From JAYPWI01 sp964629575 (lineage in GTDB: Bacteria > Actinomycetota > Acidimicrobiia > Acidimicrobiales > Poriferisodalaceae), in contig CAZVUM010000018.1 in assembly GCA_964629575.1 (NCBI GenBank), forward strand, positions 8,415 to 72,414: a stretch of 64,000 nucleotides of DNA. The letters are read 5' to 3'. Numbering within the stretch: the first letter of the stretch is position 1; every line of letters begins with the position of its first letter. The notes below the pieces were generated by a model that saw only the letters and a program-made list of their open reading frames with translations, searched no databases and was not told the origin of the DNA. Positions 7,821 to 16,334 of this stretch are shown here, piece after piece. The position numbers were made by a program, and so were the translations under genes.

Positions 7821-8990
7821 ATGAGGCTGTCGTCGTTCGTCCAACGCATCGGGGGCGAGGGGGCGGCGGGGTGGCAAATCCACTTCACCGCGCGGCAGGC
7901 GGAGGCGGTCGGCGAGGACGTGATCGTCCTGAGCGTCGGCGACCCCGACTTCTCGACCCCTGGCCCGATCATCGAAGCGGCAGTCACTGCACTGCGCGAC
8001 GGCGATACCCACTACGCAGAGATCGACGGAAGGGCCCAGCTGCGTGCCTCGATCGCCCGGCGACTTGCGACACGGCATGGCCTTCCGGTGGACGAGACCA
8101 ATGTCGTACCCTTCGCCGGAACCCAGAACGCCCTCTTCGCCAGCTGTTTGTGCCTCTTCGACCAGGGCGACGAAGTGATCGTGTCAGATCCGATGTACCT
8201 GACCTACGAGGCGACGATTCAGGCCACCGGCGCTGCGGTGACCCGCGTTCCGGTGGTCGCAGACGGCCGCTTTCGTCCCGACGTCGAGGCGATGGCAGCA
8301 GCGGTCGGGCCACGCACCAGCGGCATCATGCTCACCACGCCGGCCAACCCGACGGGTGTGGTGATGAGCCGGGCCGAGCTGGAGGTGATCGCGGAGGCGG
8401 CCCGTCGTCACGACCTGTGGGTGATCACCGACGAGGTCTACGCAGACCTCATCTTCGACGGCGAGCATGTCGCGGTCGGGTCCCTCGACGGAATGGCCGA
8501 TCGAACCATCACCGTTGGGAGCCTGTCGAAGTCCCACGCGATGACCGGCTGGCGCGTCGGGTGGGCGGCCGGGCCGGCCGAGCTGCGACCGCACTTCTAC
8601 AACCTCGGTCTGACGATGCTCTACGGCCTTCCGGGCTTCATGCAGCAGGCGGCCGTCGCAGCTCTCGACGGCCACGATGCCGACGTCGACGAGATGCGCG
8701 ACATCTATCGACGCCGCCGCGACCTGGCCGTCGAGATCCTCGAGGAGGCTTCCGACCTCCCGCTGCTGAGCCCCGACGCCGGCATGTTCCTCCTCGCCGA
8801 CGTGAGCGCGCACAACGGTGATGCAACGGAGTGGGCGTGGGACCTCTACCGCCAGACCGGTGTGTCCGTGCTGGACGCCGGAGCCTTCGGCGCTCCGGCC
8901 CGAGGGTGGGTGCGCATCAGCTTCACCATCAGCGACGACCAACTCGCCGAAGGCTGCCGAAGAATCGTCGGCTTTACGCGAACGAAGTGA
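7821..8990 (+). CDS. PLP-dependent aminotransferase class I/II, AruH (arginine:pyruvate transaminase)-like
   Basis: A 389-residue fold-type I aminotransferase. PLP-lysine K237 lies in SLSKSHAMTGWRVG, with N176, D204, Y207 and R245 as the usual cofactor and carboxylate contacts. The N-terminus (RIGGEGAAGWQIH) and the SKSHAMTGWRVGW block resemble Pseudomonas AruH, the arginine:pyruvate transaminase, more than aspartate aminotransferase; the specificity is inference. The start is leaderless, with TACGCT at 7807-7812 ending 8 nt before the ATG. The stop is 7 nt from the convergent SnoaL-like gene. Confidence 0.88.
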   Translation: MRLSSFVQRIGGEGAAGWQIHFTARQAEAVGEDVIVLSVGDPDFSTPGPIIEAAVTALRDGDTHYAEIDGRAQLRASIARRLATRHGLPVDETNVVPFAGTQNALFASCLCLFDQGDEVIVSDPMYLTYEATIQATGAAVTRVPVVADGRFRPDVEAMAAAVGPRTSGIMLTTPANPTGVVMSRAELEVIAEAARRHDLWVITDEVYADLIFDGEHVAVGSLDGMADRTITVGSLSKSHAMTGWRVGWAAGPAELRPHFYNLGLTMLYGLPGFMQQAAVAALDGHDADVDEMRDIYRRRRDLAVEILEEASDLPLLSPDAGMFLLADVSAHNGDATEWAWDLYRQTGVSVLDAGAFGAPARGWVRISFTISDDQLAEGCRRIVGFTRTK

Positions 8991-8997
8991 CCGCGCC

Positions 8998-9411
8998 CTA
9001 CTTCTTGTCCACGGCGGCTTCGCGCTTGTCGCGGCGGCGCAGCGTCGTCACCCGGTGCTTCACCCGCCACCCGTCGGCGGTCTTCACCACCTCGTCGTAG
9101 TACGACGCCGTGCCCGTTCGACCCTGTCCGATAAGAGCCACGATCCGGAAGTGGAGCTTGACGCCATCGTCGGTGTCGTCGACGTAGATGTTGGTCATCA
9201 TGTGGGTCCGCGGGTGGGCCGCTTCTTCGTCCATGAACCGGGTGATCTCCTCGAGCCCTTCGAGGCGGGGCGCGCCCAGGTCGGTGAGATCGAACACGGC
9301 GTCCTCGGTGAAGATCCGCGGTAGGCGCTCCCACGCCCGATCGTCGATGCAGTCGCCGTAGCGACCGGGGAGTTCGTGCAGTTCGAGGCGGTCAGCGAGG
9401 TCGATGGCCAT
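8998..9411 (-). CDS. SnoaL-like (NTF2-fold) protein
   Basis: A 137-residue protein of the SnoaL_4 / ring-hydroxylating-dioxygenase-beta-like group. The N-terminal ELHELPGRYGDCIDDRAWERL helix pair, EDAVFDLTDLG strand and C-terminal YYDEVVKTADGWRVKHR strands form the cone-shaped fold. No catalytic residues can be assigned. It is downstream of the PhyH-type dioxygenase on the same strand (45-nt gap) but has its own leaderless signal, TACCAT (complement 9420..9425), 8 nt before the ATG. Probably a small enzyme or ligand-binding protein. Confidence 0.75.
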   Translation of the reverse strand: MAIDLADRLELHELPGRYGDCIDDRAWERLPRIFTEDAVFDLTDLGAPRLEGLEEITRFMDEEAAHPRTHMMTNIYVDDTDDGVKLHFRIVALIGQGRTGTASYYDEVVKTADGWRVKHRVTTLRRRDKREAAVDKK

Positions 9412-9456
9412 GGGCGGCGATGGTAGGCCCTCCTCAGGCTCGCTCGCTCGGCCGTC

Positions 9457-10317
9457 TCATCGACCTGCTCGGCGGAACACCACGGGGAAGGTCTCGTCGT
9501 CGTCGATGCGATCCCCCGGCGCTGTTGTCGTGTCGTCGTCGGTGACGATCGGGTCGGCCCCGGGCTTGGGATCCCAGATCGCGTCGTCGCCCAACCACCG
9601 CCAGCTGATCGCGGCCCGTCTGGCCCGGCCGGCGTTCGGTCCGCTGCGATGGACGAGGCGGTAGTCGAACAGCAGCGCGTCGCCCGGCTCGACCGCGAAG
9701 GCGAGGACGTCGTATTCGTCCGGGTGGTCTTCGAAGGCCGGTGCGACGTCGTCGAACGAGCGCAGGTAGTCGGCGATACCGGACCACAGCGCCCTTTCGA
9801 CCTCGTCGGGATCGCGTCCTTCCATGGCCGGGAATTCGGGGCGGAACGTCGTGCCCCACAGGTGCGATCCGCGCACGAACTCGAGAGAGCTCGACTCGGC
9901 ATCGGCGGAGGTGAGCGCGACCCACGACGAGCAGATCTGCGTGCCGTCGACGGCCCAGTACGGCCGATCCTGATGCCAGGCGAACTGCTCTTCGGTGCCC
10001 GGATCTTTCACGAACACGTGCTCGAAGTAGCAGCGGACCACGTCGGAACCCATGCCGTCCGCCGCCATCTGGGCGAGCGTCGGGTCCTCGAGAAATCCCC
10101 GGAATGCGGCGTCGCGTGGAAACAGATGGCGGTCCTGGAAGAACATGCCGGGCTTGTCGCTCGGCGTCATCGAGCCGCCTCGCCGCGATGGCGAGCTGAT
10201 GAGGCGGTCGACGGCTTCGGCCATGTCGTCGACGGTGGCGGGTTGGACGGCGCCGCGAACGTGCACCACACCGTCGGCCCGGAACCGTTCGATCTCGTCC
10301 TGCGTGAGTTGGCGCAT
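9457..10317 (-). CDS. Phytanoyl-CoA dioxygenase (PhyH) family protein
   Basis: A 286-residue Fe(II)/2-oxoglutarate oxygenase. H115 and D117 in WHQDRPYW and H223 in HRSGPN form the iron triad, and R234 fits 2-oxoglutarate binding. The ATG at 10317 (MRQLTQDEIE) is chosen because AGGGG precedes it and because the open frame upstream lies inside the polymerase gene and is not family-like. It follows the polymerase gene by 20 nt and appears to be the fifth gene of a leftward run. PhyH-family members hydroxylate acyl-CoAs, amino acids or natural products; the substrate here is unknown. Confidence 0.88.
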   Translation of the reverse strand: MRQLTQDEIERFRADGVVHVRGAVQPATVDDMAEAVDRLISSPSRRGGSMTPSDKPGMFFQDRHLFPRDAAFRGFLEDPTLAQMAADGMGSDVVRCYFEHVFVKDPGTEEQFAWHQDRPYWAVDGTQICSSWVALTSADAESSSLEFVRGSHLWGTTFRPEFPAMEGRDPDEVERALWSGIADYLRSFDDVAPAFEDHPDEYDVLAFAVEPGDALLFDYRLVHRSGPNAGRARRAAISWRWLGDDAIWDPKPGADPIVTDDDTTTAPGDRIDDDETFPVVFRRAGR

Positions 10318-10337
10318 CTCGACCCCTTCAGCCCGAC

Positions 10338-12794
10338 TCAGTTGAGCACGCCCGCCGCGGGCTGCGCCGCTCCGACCACGTTCAGCTCGATGACGTCCGA
10401 GTCCGAGAGGCTCGTCCGGATGTCTGTGTCGGCGACGGCCGGGATGTCGGGACACCAGATCCGCATCGCCTCCTCGAGGGTCGCCTTGACCGTCGACGCC
10501 ACGGCTGCTGCCTCGGAGCGATCGCACTCGATGAGCACAGAGTCGTGCACCGTTTGCACGCCGACGGCGGAGGGGTGTCGCTCGCTCAACCGTTCGTGGA
10601 GGAGGCCGTACGCCTCCAGCATCACATCGGCGACCCCTCCCTGAATGGGGGCATTGCGGTATGCGTTCCCCATGCGTCCCACCCGTTCTCGAAGCGAACG
10701 GTCGAGCAGCGTCGCGGTCGCGTCTTCGCCCATTGTTCGGGTGACCTCATCGATCACGGCCCGTCGAAGAGTTCGGTCCTCGAGGAGCTTGTCGGCCGCG
10801 ACTGCGTTCAACAGCTGGCCGGCGTCGTCCTCGAAGCGGGTGCCGAGACGCGCCGTGAGGTTCGCACGGACACGGGTCGGTCCCTCTTTGGGGGAGCGCA
10901 CTGCGATCGAGGTGGCGGTCGCCAGGAGCCCTTCGGTGTGGATCGTGAACTGCTGACGGCGGCCCGCGAGGGTGTGGGATGCGAACCCGAAGGGCGTTCC
11001 GTCGACTGTGAGGGCGACCGGCGCGTTGAACGAGAGAACCCAAGCGACCTCGTCGAGGGTGTGTTCGTCGCGGAGTCGATCATGGACCTCATCGGCGGTC
11101 GGCCAGCGGTGAGATTCGTCTCGAAACGTCCTCCGGACAGCCCGGACGACAGGCCACAGCCGATGGAGCTGCAGGGTCAGCGGCCAGTCCATGGCAGGCA
11201 GCGTGGCCGAGAGATGTTCGATGAAGTCGTCGCGCTCGGTTACCCACCCCGCGATCTGTGGGTAGGCGCCCAGGTAGGAGTCGAGGAGACCCTCGCCCTC
11301 GTCCTTGGTGGTCTCCACGCCACTGTGGCTCAGACTTCTCGCCAGTCCTGCGCCGCGTTGTCCGTAGACGATTCCGAAATTGATCCGCTTGGCCTTGGCG
11401 CGGAACTCGTCGTACGCGGAGGGGTCCGAGTCGCGCAGCCCGGCCATCGTCACGCCGAACATCCGCTCGGCGGTCGCCTCGTGAATGTCGAGTCCGTCGA
11501 TGAAGGCCTGGCGCAGGTTGTGGTCGCCGGCGACCTGGGTAACGAATCGCAGCTCGGCCTGGCTCAGATCGGCGTACACGAAGACGCGCTCGGGGTCGTG
11601 GGGACGAATGTGCGGCTTCATCTTCGGCGTGAAGTTCTGCGCGTTCGGATTTCGACTCGCCAACCGCCCGGTGTTCGTTCCGACGACTTGGAGGTACTCG
11701 GGGTGGAGGCGGCCGTCGGCGTGGAGATGCTCGCGGATGGTGTCGCCGTAGGTGGACAGCACTTTGGTGAGGTCCCGGTGTTCGAGCAGGAGCTCGCAGA
11801 GGTCACCGCCGATGCCGGCCAGTGCGGTTGCGGTCAGGGAGTCGGTGGGGAGGAGCAGCCGGGGCTCGCCGTGTTCGCGAATGGCCCACCCGCGAACCAG
11901 GTCCGTCGAGTGCTCGTTGAGGATCTCCTTCACCTGCCGCTCGCTGGCCGGGTTCCACGTGGGCTCGAGATGCTCGCTGAACAGCGACGCCTGCCCGCCG
12001 CCCGTTCGCTCGGCCAGCGTGCCCATGACCGCTCGGAGCCGCTCGTCCATCTCCCTCAGCCGGTGCTGCCAACCGTCCCAATCGAACGGCAGTCCGGCTC
12101 GTTCCATGTGGTCGAGGAACGGCCGAGCCCGTTGTTCCAACCCACAGACTCTGTTGAGGCCCTCATCCTCGATGCGGCGGCGAATGACGTCTGCGACCCA
12201 CATCGTTTCGACGGCGTCGGCTGCCGCGTAGGCGATCTGCTCGTCGGAGAGCCGATCCGACGCCGTGTACGAGAGCTGAGTGGTGCCTTTGCCCTGGGCG
12301 TGAATCCCGAGGTACCACTCCGCCGCCCAGGCCAGCCCGTGGTAAAAGCCGAAGCCGCTGACCCCCTGGTGGATGAGCGCGTCCGCGAGCTGTGCATCCC
12401 ACCAGACCACCGACTCCACGTTCTCGCCGGCCCGGCGGGCCACATCGATTACGTCGCGGTCGAGCACTCGCGCATCGAAGTCCGCGTTCCAGGCATCTGC
12501 TCGAACTCCCGAGAGCGTCCTCGCCACGTGGATCCGGTCGACGAGGCCGACGTCGATGACCCAGGCCTTCTCGGTCCCGTCGGGGGCGCGGGTGGCGGCG
12601 CTGATCACCCGAAGCGGGCCAGGTCCGCGGTCGACGCCGCGGGGATCGAACACGGTCTCGGTGTCGATGGCGCACGCGATTGCTCCGAGGAGATGTTCCC
12701 TGAGCTCGTCCAACTGGCGTGGCCCGACGAAGGTGAGTGCAACATCGCCTGGTGACCGGTCCGCCCTCGGTCGCGGGTCGTAGGGAGCAGCCAC
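10338..12794 (-). CDS. Family A DNA polymerase with 3'-5' exonuclease domain and two palm-region insertions
   Basis: An 818-residue Pol I-like enzyme lacking the 5'-3' exonuclease domain. The proofreading domain looks complete: D44/E46 in IDTETV, N103-D107 in NADFD, Y189/D193 in YAAAD. Polymerase motif A has D409 in YADLSQAELRF, motif B is R465-K469-F473-Y477-G478, and motif C is H750-D751. Against ordinary Pol I, about 75 extra residues lie before the GRRQQF strand (roughly 506-595) and about 70 more before APIQGG (roughly 602-700). Start codon GTG. Its placement between an aminotransferase (9 nt) and a PhyH dioxygenase (20 nt) is odd for a polymerase. It is probably a second, specialised polymerase, not the replicative-repair PolA. 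Confidence 0.88.
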   Translation of the reverse strand: MAAPYDPRPRADRSPGDVALTFVGPRQLDELREHLLGAIACAIDTETVFDPRGVDRGPGPLRVISAATRAPDGTEKAWVIDVGLVDRIHVARTLSGVRADAWNADFDARVLDRDVIDVARRAGENVESVVWWDAQLADALIHQGVSGFGFYHGLAWAAEWYLGIHAQGKGTTQLSYTASDRLSDEQIAYAAADAVETMWVADVIRRRIEDEGLNRVCGLEQRARPFLDHMERAGLPFDWDGWQHRLREMDERLRAVMGTLAERTGGGQASLFSEHLEPTWNPASERQVKEILNEHSTDLVRGWAIREHGEPRLLLPTDSLTATALAGIGGDLCELLLEHRDLTKVLSTYGDTIREHLHADGRLHPEYLQVVGTNTGRLASRNPNAQNFTPKMKPHIRPHDPERVFVYADLSQAELRFVTQVAGDHNLRQAFIDGLDIHEATAERMFGVTMAGLRDSDPSAYDEFRAKAKRINFGIVYGQRGAGLARSLSHSGVETTKDEGEGLLDSYLGAYPQIAGWVTERDDFIEHLSATLPAMDWPLTLQLHRLWPVVRAVRRTFRDESHRWPTADEVHDRLRDEHTLDEVAWVLSFNAPVALTVDGTPFGFASHTLAGRRQQFTIHTEGLLATATSIAVRSPKEGPTRVRANLTARLGTRFEDDAGQLLNAVAADKLLEDRTLRRAVIDEVTRTMGEDATATLLDRSLRERVGRMGNAYRNAPIQGGVADVMLEAYGLLHERLSERHPSAVGVQTVHDSVLIECDRSEAAAVASTVKATLEEAMRIWCPDIPAVADTDIRTSLSDSDVIELNVVGAAQPAAGVLN

Positions 12795-12803
12795 CTGGCC
12801 ACC

Positions 12804-13976
12804 CTATGCGGGTCGGGCGTCGCTCCGGTCGAGCTCCGCGAGTCGATGCGGGAGCTCAGCGATCTCTGATTCGGTCAGGTTGGCGAACGACATCCGCAGC
12901 ATGGCCTCGTCTCCGGTGGTGAACGCGGTGCCCGGGATGACGAGGACGTCGTGATCCAGCACGAGGCGGTGGACCACCTCATCCGTCGGCGCGTCGACGC
13001 TGTGTCGAACCCATCCGAAGTACGCGCCGGTGGAGACGATCTCGATCCCGCCCGGCCCGCCGGCCAGTGCGTCCCTGAAGTGGCGCTCCAAGTCGCGAAT
13101 ACGGCTCACCTGTTCGTCGCGCCAGCCTGTGGCGTGACGCAGCCCGGCGAGGGCCGCCTCCTGACCGATGCGCGGCGCGCTGATCGCCACGCAGTCGAGA
13201 ACCTTCAGGGCCTCGGTCACCATCGCAGGTCCGCCCACCAGTGCTCCGACGCGGTACCCAGGGATGGCGAAGTCCTTCGAGAAGCTGTGGAGGCTGACGA
13301 CGTGATCGCCCCAGTCGGGATCCGCGAACAACCCGTGCGGGGCATGCTCGTGATCGCGAAACATCCGGTAGGTCTCATCGACCACCAGCACGATCCCGCG
13401 CCGGCGGCACAGTTCTCCGAACGCCTCGATCACGGCAGGCGGGAGCGTGACCCCGCTGGGGTTGCCCGGTGTGACGAGCACGATCAAGCGGGTGTTGCTC
13501 CGCACGAGCGCTTCGGCGGCCTCGGCGTCGGGGACGAGCGCGTGTGAGGGCATGAGGTGGGAGACCTCCACGCCCTCGACCCGCAGCCACATGTCGTGGT
13601 TGAAGTAGTGCGGCGACACGAGGATGGCGTGATCGCCAGGACCGGCCAGCGCCGATGCGGCGATGCAGAAGGCCTGGTTGCAGCCGGCGGTGATCAACAC
13701 ATTGCCTGCACCGAAGGGAGTGCCGTAGCTCTGCTCGAGGTCGTGGGCGAAGGCTTCACGCAGCTGAGGAAGGCCGGGCTGAGGCGCGTAGCGGCCGGTG
13801 TCTGGTTCGAGCGCGGCGCTCGCGATTCGCTCCGCCACCACGTCGGCCGGAGGGAACGACGGTGCGGCCTGCGAGAGATCGAGCAGCGGTCGCTCATTGG
13901 TGCGCTGTGGCACCAGTGCGTGCGCTGCGCCGATGGGGGAGTGAATCAGCGACTCGACGCGGGCAGCGAACTCCAT
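12804..13976 (-). CDS. PLP-dependent aminotransferase class I/II
   Basis: A 390-residue fold-type I aminotransferase. K234 in SFSKDFAIPGYRVG binds PLP, with N172 (TPGNPSG), D200 and Y203 (VVDETYR) and R242. The start codon overlaps the sulfotransferase stop by one base and the gene ends 9 nt before the polymerase gene, so it is part of the same leftward transcription unit. It could be an aspartate/alanine-type or aromatic enzyme; no specificity residues stand out. A second aminotransferase of a different fold type lies two genes upstream. Confidence 0.88.
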   Translation of the reverse strand: MEFAARVESLIHSPIGAAHALVPQRTNERPLLDLSQAAPSFPPADVVAERIASAALEPDTGRYAPQPGLPQLREAFAHDLEQSYGTPFGAGNVLITAGCNQAFCIAASALAGPGDHAILVSPHYFNHDMWLRVEGVEVSHLMPSHALVPDAEAAEALVRSNTRLIVLVTPGNPSGVTLPPAVIEAFGELCRRRGIVLVVDETYRMFRDHEHAPHGLFADPDWGDHVVSLHSFSKDFAIPGYRVGALVGGPAMVTEALKVLDCVAISAPRIGQEAALAGLRHATGWRDEQVSRIRDLERHFRDALAGGPGGIEIVSTGAYFGWVRHSVDAPTDEVVHRLVLDHDVLVIPGTAFTTGDEAMLRMSFANLTESEIAELPHRLAELDRSDARPA

Positions 13977-14617
13977 CAGCTCCCCTCCTGCTCACGTCGC
14001 CTGGACTCGCGGTATGCCGCGAAGTCGGCGCGGGTGTTGCGATGCGGAAACTCGACGTCTGGTACTTCGATGCCCAGCCGGTCGCAGATCGGCTCCCATC
14101 CATCCGACGCCCTCCACACCAGCAGTCGATCCGGCGGGACGGTGCTCTTCACCTCGTCGTTGTGGCGCTGCGCAGCTGCGATGGCTGCCTCCTTGTCGCC
14201 CAGTTCGGTCGTGAACCTGCTGCGGCAGATGGCAGCGAACATCTTCCCGAGCGCCTTGTCGGAGTCCGACGGCGTCAGCGTGGGATCGGGAGGGCTGAAG
14301 ATCGTGTTGCTGGCAGACTCGAACCAGCGCTCGTGATCACGCTCGGACAGCAGCACCAGCGCGGCGGGGAACGCCTCCATCAGCTCGGGCCAGAACGACG
14401 CCCCCGGCCAGTCCACCTGCGCGGTGTAGCCGTCGAGTACCTCGTGCCAGTCGGGCATGTCGCCCTCGGCCGCCTGGTGCCACCAGGTGATCTGATCGCC
14501 CTTGCCGAGGACCTCGAACATGTGGTGGCAGGGACCGTCCAACAGGAGTTCGAGCGCCATCTTGAGGCTGGCGGTTCCCGTCCGGCCGAGCCCTGCGCCG
14601 ATCACCCGAAGCGTCAT
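13976..14617 (-). CDS. Sulfotransferase family protein
   Basis: A 213-residue P-loop protein. RVIGAGLGRTGTASLKMAL at the N-terminus is the 5'-phosphosulfate-binding loop of the PAPS-dependent sulfotransferase family (the short bacterial and eukaryotic group whose members begin with GLGRTGTxSL). Later landmarks are the WELM/PELMEAFP segment, LSERDHERWFES and FPHRNTRADF. The ATG overlaps the preceding gene's stop as ATGA (14614-14617), and its own stop overlaps the next gene's start by one base. It presumably transfers sulfate to a small hydroxylated or aminated metabolite made by the same gene cluster (inference). Confidence 0.82.
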   Translation of the reverse strand: MTLRVIGAGLGRTGTASLKMALELLLDGPCHHMFEVLGKGDQITWWHQAAEGDMPDWHEVLDGYTAQVDWPGASFWPELMEAFPAALVLLSERDHERWFESASNTIFSPPDPTLTPSDSDKALGKMFAAICRSRFTTELGDKEAAIAAAQRHNDEVKSTVPPDRLLVWRASDGWEPICDRLGIEVPDVEFPHRNTRADFAAYRESRRREQEGS

Positions 14618-15636
14618 GGGTACGGAACCTCGATGAAGTCGCGCTCCTCGCCGGCGGCGGGGCCGGCTGCGAGCTCGCTCTCGAGTAGCTCGAGAAGCCG
14701 GGTCGCGACGGGGCCGACCTTTCCGTCGCCGATGGCGACACCGTCCCAGCTCGTCGCTGGGAAGATGTGGGTGTCGCCCCCGCTCAGGAACATTTCCCGC
14801 GAACCCTTTCCGCGGCGATCGTCGGCGCGAACCGGCTCTTGCGAGACCGATCGCACGAGGCCTTCGGGCACCAGGTGACTCTCGGCCAGCTCGAGTACTC
14901 GGCGGACCGTCGTGCCGCTGAGGATCCCGACGAATGGCGGGGTCACCAGGTCGCCATCGGCGGTGACGAAGGTGGTGTTCAGCACGCAGGCCTCTGCGAG
15001 GAATCCGTCTGGCTTCACCAGGATCCCGAACATGCCGCCGCGGTCGACCGCCTCCATGTGGGTGAGCACGTTGAGGAGGTAGTTGTTGGACTTGATGGTG
15101 GCGAGCAGTTCGGGCTTCATCGGCGTGTCGGTGACGGTTGCCTCGTTGAAGCCGTCCCGGGTGAGGTCGACCTCGCCGACGATGAGGTGGCCGGAGTCGA
15201 AGATCACGCAGTAGAAACACGGCTCTTCGCATTCGAGTGGGCTGAAGCTGAAACCGCCCGGCCCCGGACTCAGCCAATACCGAACGGAGCCGTTACGCAG
15301 ACCCGACGCCGACGCGGTGTCGATCACCATCTCGATCAGGTCGTCCTTGGTCCAGTCGTGTTCGATGCGGGCGAGCGACGCACTGCGCAGCAGGCGGTCG
15401 AGGTGGATGCCCAGCCGGTAAAGACGACCTTCGGCCAGGGTGCAGGTGTCGAACACGCCGTGGCCGCGGTGCACCAGGTGGTCGTCGATCGGGAGGGCCA
15501 TCAACGCCGGGTCGGTGATCACACCGCCGAGGTACGAGCTGAACATCGCACGCAGCGGCGTGCCAGACGACCGGCGCTTCTGCAGCTGCTCCACGACCTC
15601 GTCGGAAGGGATGATGCGACGGCTCGGACGGCTCAC
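14614..15636 (-). CDS. Class IV (fold-type IV) PLP aminotransferase, D-amino-acid/branched-chain type
   Basis: A 340-residue fold-type IV transaminase. DDHLVHRGHGVFDT, LYRLGIHLDRLLRSA, the lysine-bearing TIKSNNYLLNVL and the GFLAEACVLNTTFV block are characteristic, and the layout recalls plant D-amino-acid transaminases and branched-chain aminotransferase-like proteins. The GTG at 15636 is chosen because a TAGATT -10-like hexamer (complement 15644..15649) ends exactly 7 nt upstream, the leaderless pattern seen across this window. It is the first gene of the leftward unit continuing into sulfotransferase, aminotransferase, polymerase and PhyH genes. Confidence 0.85.
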   Translation of the reverse strand: MSRPSRRIIPSDEVVEQLQKRRSSGTPLRAMFSSYLGGVITDPALMALPIDDHLVHRGHGVFDTCTLAEGRLYRLGIHLDRLLRSASLARIEHDWTKDDLIEMVIDTASASGLRNGSVRYWLSPGPGGFSFSPLECEEPCFYCVIFDSGHLIVGEVDLTRDGFNEATVTDTPMKPELLATIKSNNYLLNVLTHMEAVDRGGMFGILVKPDGFLAEACVLNTTFVTADGDLVTPPFVGILSGTTVRRVLELAESHLVPEGLVRSVSQEPVRADDRRGKGSREMFLSGGDTHIFPATSWDGVAIGDGKVGPVATRLLELLESELAAGPAAGEERDFIEVPYP

Positions 15637-15690
15637 CGCGCCGAATCTACCCCTCCTCTCAGATCCGCTGTTCCCCGACCTCCTCCTTTT

Positions 15691-15762
15691 TGGGAGCGTC
15701 ACCGCCCGGAATCCGAGCGCTGGCGCGCCCGAAAGGGCGCACCGCGGGCGGTGACGCGCCCA
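15691..15762. repeat. Large nested inverted repeat with GAAA tetraloop in divergent intergenic region
   Basis: Outer arms pair over 18 positions with one mismatch: TGGG plus GCGTCACCGCCCG (15691-15708) against CGGGCGGTGACGC plus CCCA (15745-15762). Thirteen bases of each arm are perfectly complementary. Inside is a perfect hairpin GCGCCC-GAAA-GGGCGC (15725-15740) with a GNRA-type loop. The 188-nt gap between the divergent class IV aminotransferase and the ferritin-like gene holds no gene otherwise. It may be a structured 5' leader, a small RNA or a mobile palindrome. Confidence 0.7.
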
Positions 15763-15824
15763 GAATCGAATAGCGTCCTTCCCGGCGCGGGAATACCGGG
15801 CCGCAACCTGTGGAGAGGAACCCC

Positions 15825-16328
15825 ATGGCAGACAAGCCCAGCTACCTCGGAATGCTCAACGCGATCGCAGTAGCCGAAACCTCAGCGGCGAGTGTCTTCT
15901 CCGAATGGGCCGACACGACCACCGACAAGCGATTCGCGAAGACCTTGCGGCTCGTCGCCATGCGCGAGGCCGAGCACGGCCTCGCGTTCGCGAAGCGAGT
16001 GATGGAGCTCGGCTACGACGTGCGCGAGCCCGAATCAGATCCGAGTGCCGATCTCCGCAAGGTGGCCCGATCCAGCCGCAGCGATGCGTCGAAGCTGCGC
16101 GGGATGAAGTTCCACCGCGCGCCGGGCGGCGCCGACATCTTCGATTCGATGTTCGCAGACAAGACGATCGACCCGGTCACCGGCGGTCTCCTGGGCCGCT
16201 ACATCGCCGAGGAGCGCGACACCGGCTTCAAGCTGAAGGCCGAGTTCGACCGCATCAACGCCCGCGAGACCAAGGCGAAGGAGCGGGCAGCGGCGCGCAC
16301 CTCGTCGAAGACCCGGAAGAAGAAGTAG
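15825..16328 (+). CDS. Ferritin-like domain protein (rubrerythrin-like)
   Basis: A 167-residue, mostly helical protein. E18 in the first helix and the E48/E50-H51 cluster in MREAEHG resemble half of a ferritin-like di-iron site. A second pair may come from YIAEERDTGF near residue 128. The C-terminus is a basic tail (SSKTRKKK). The ATG at 15825 follows the strong ribosome site AGAGGA. Role inferred as iron binding, oxidative-stress protection or DNA-associated storage; the exact family is not recognised. A small hypothetical gene follows 6 nt downstream. Confidence 0.65.
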   Translation: MADKPSYLGMLNAIAVAETSAASVFSEWADTTTDKRFAKTLRLVAMREAEHGLAFAKRVMELGYDVREPESDPSADLRKVARSSRSDASKLRGMKFHRAPGGADIFDSMFADKTIDPVTGGLLGRYIAEERDTGFKLKAEFDRINARETKAKERAAARTSSKTRKKK

Positions 16329-16334
16329 GCGGCG

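Noticed and set aside
7733..7987. N-terminal extension of the second P450
   Set aside because: Low-complexity, not P450-like, and would overlap the aminotransferase start; the GTG at 7732 has GGGGGA upstream.
10545..12755. Long plus-strand open frame antisense to the polymerase gene
   Set aside because: High GC creates long antisense frames. Its product has no family-like segments, whereas the minus strand encodes complete polymerase motifs.
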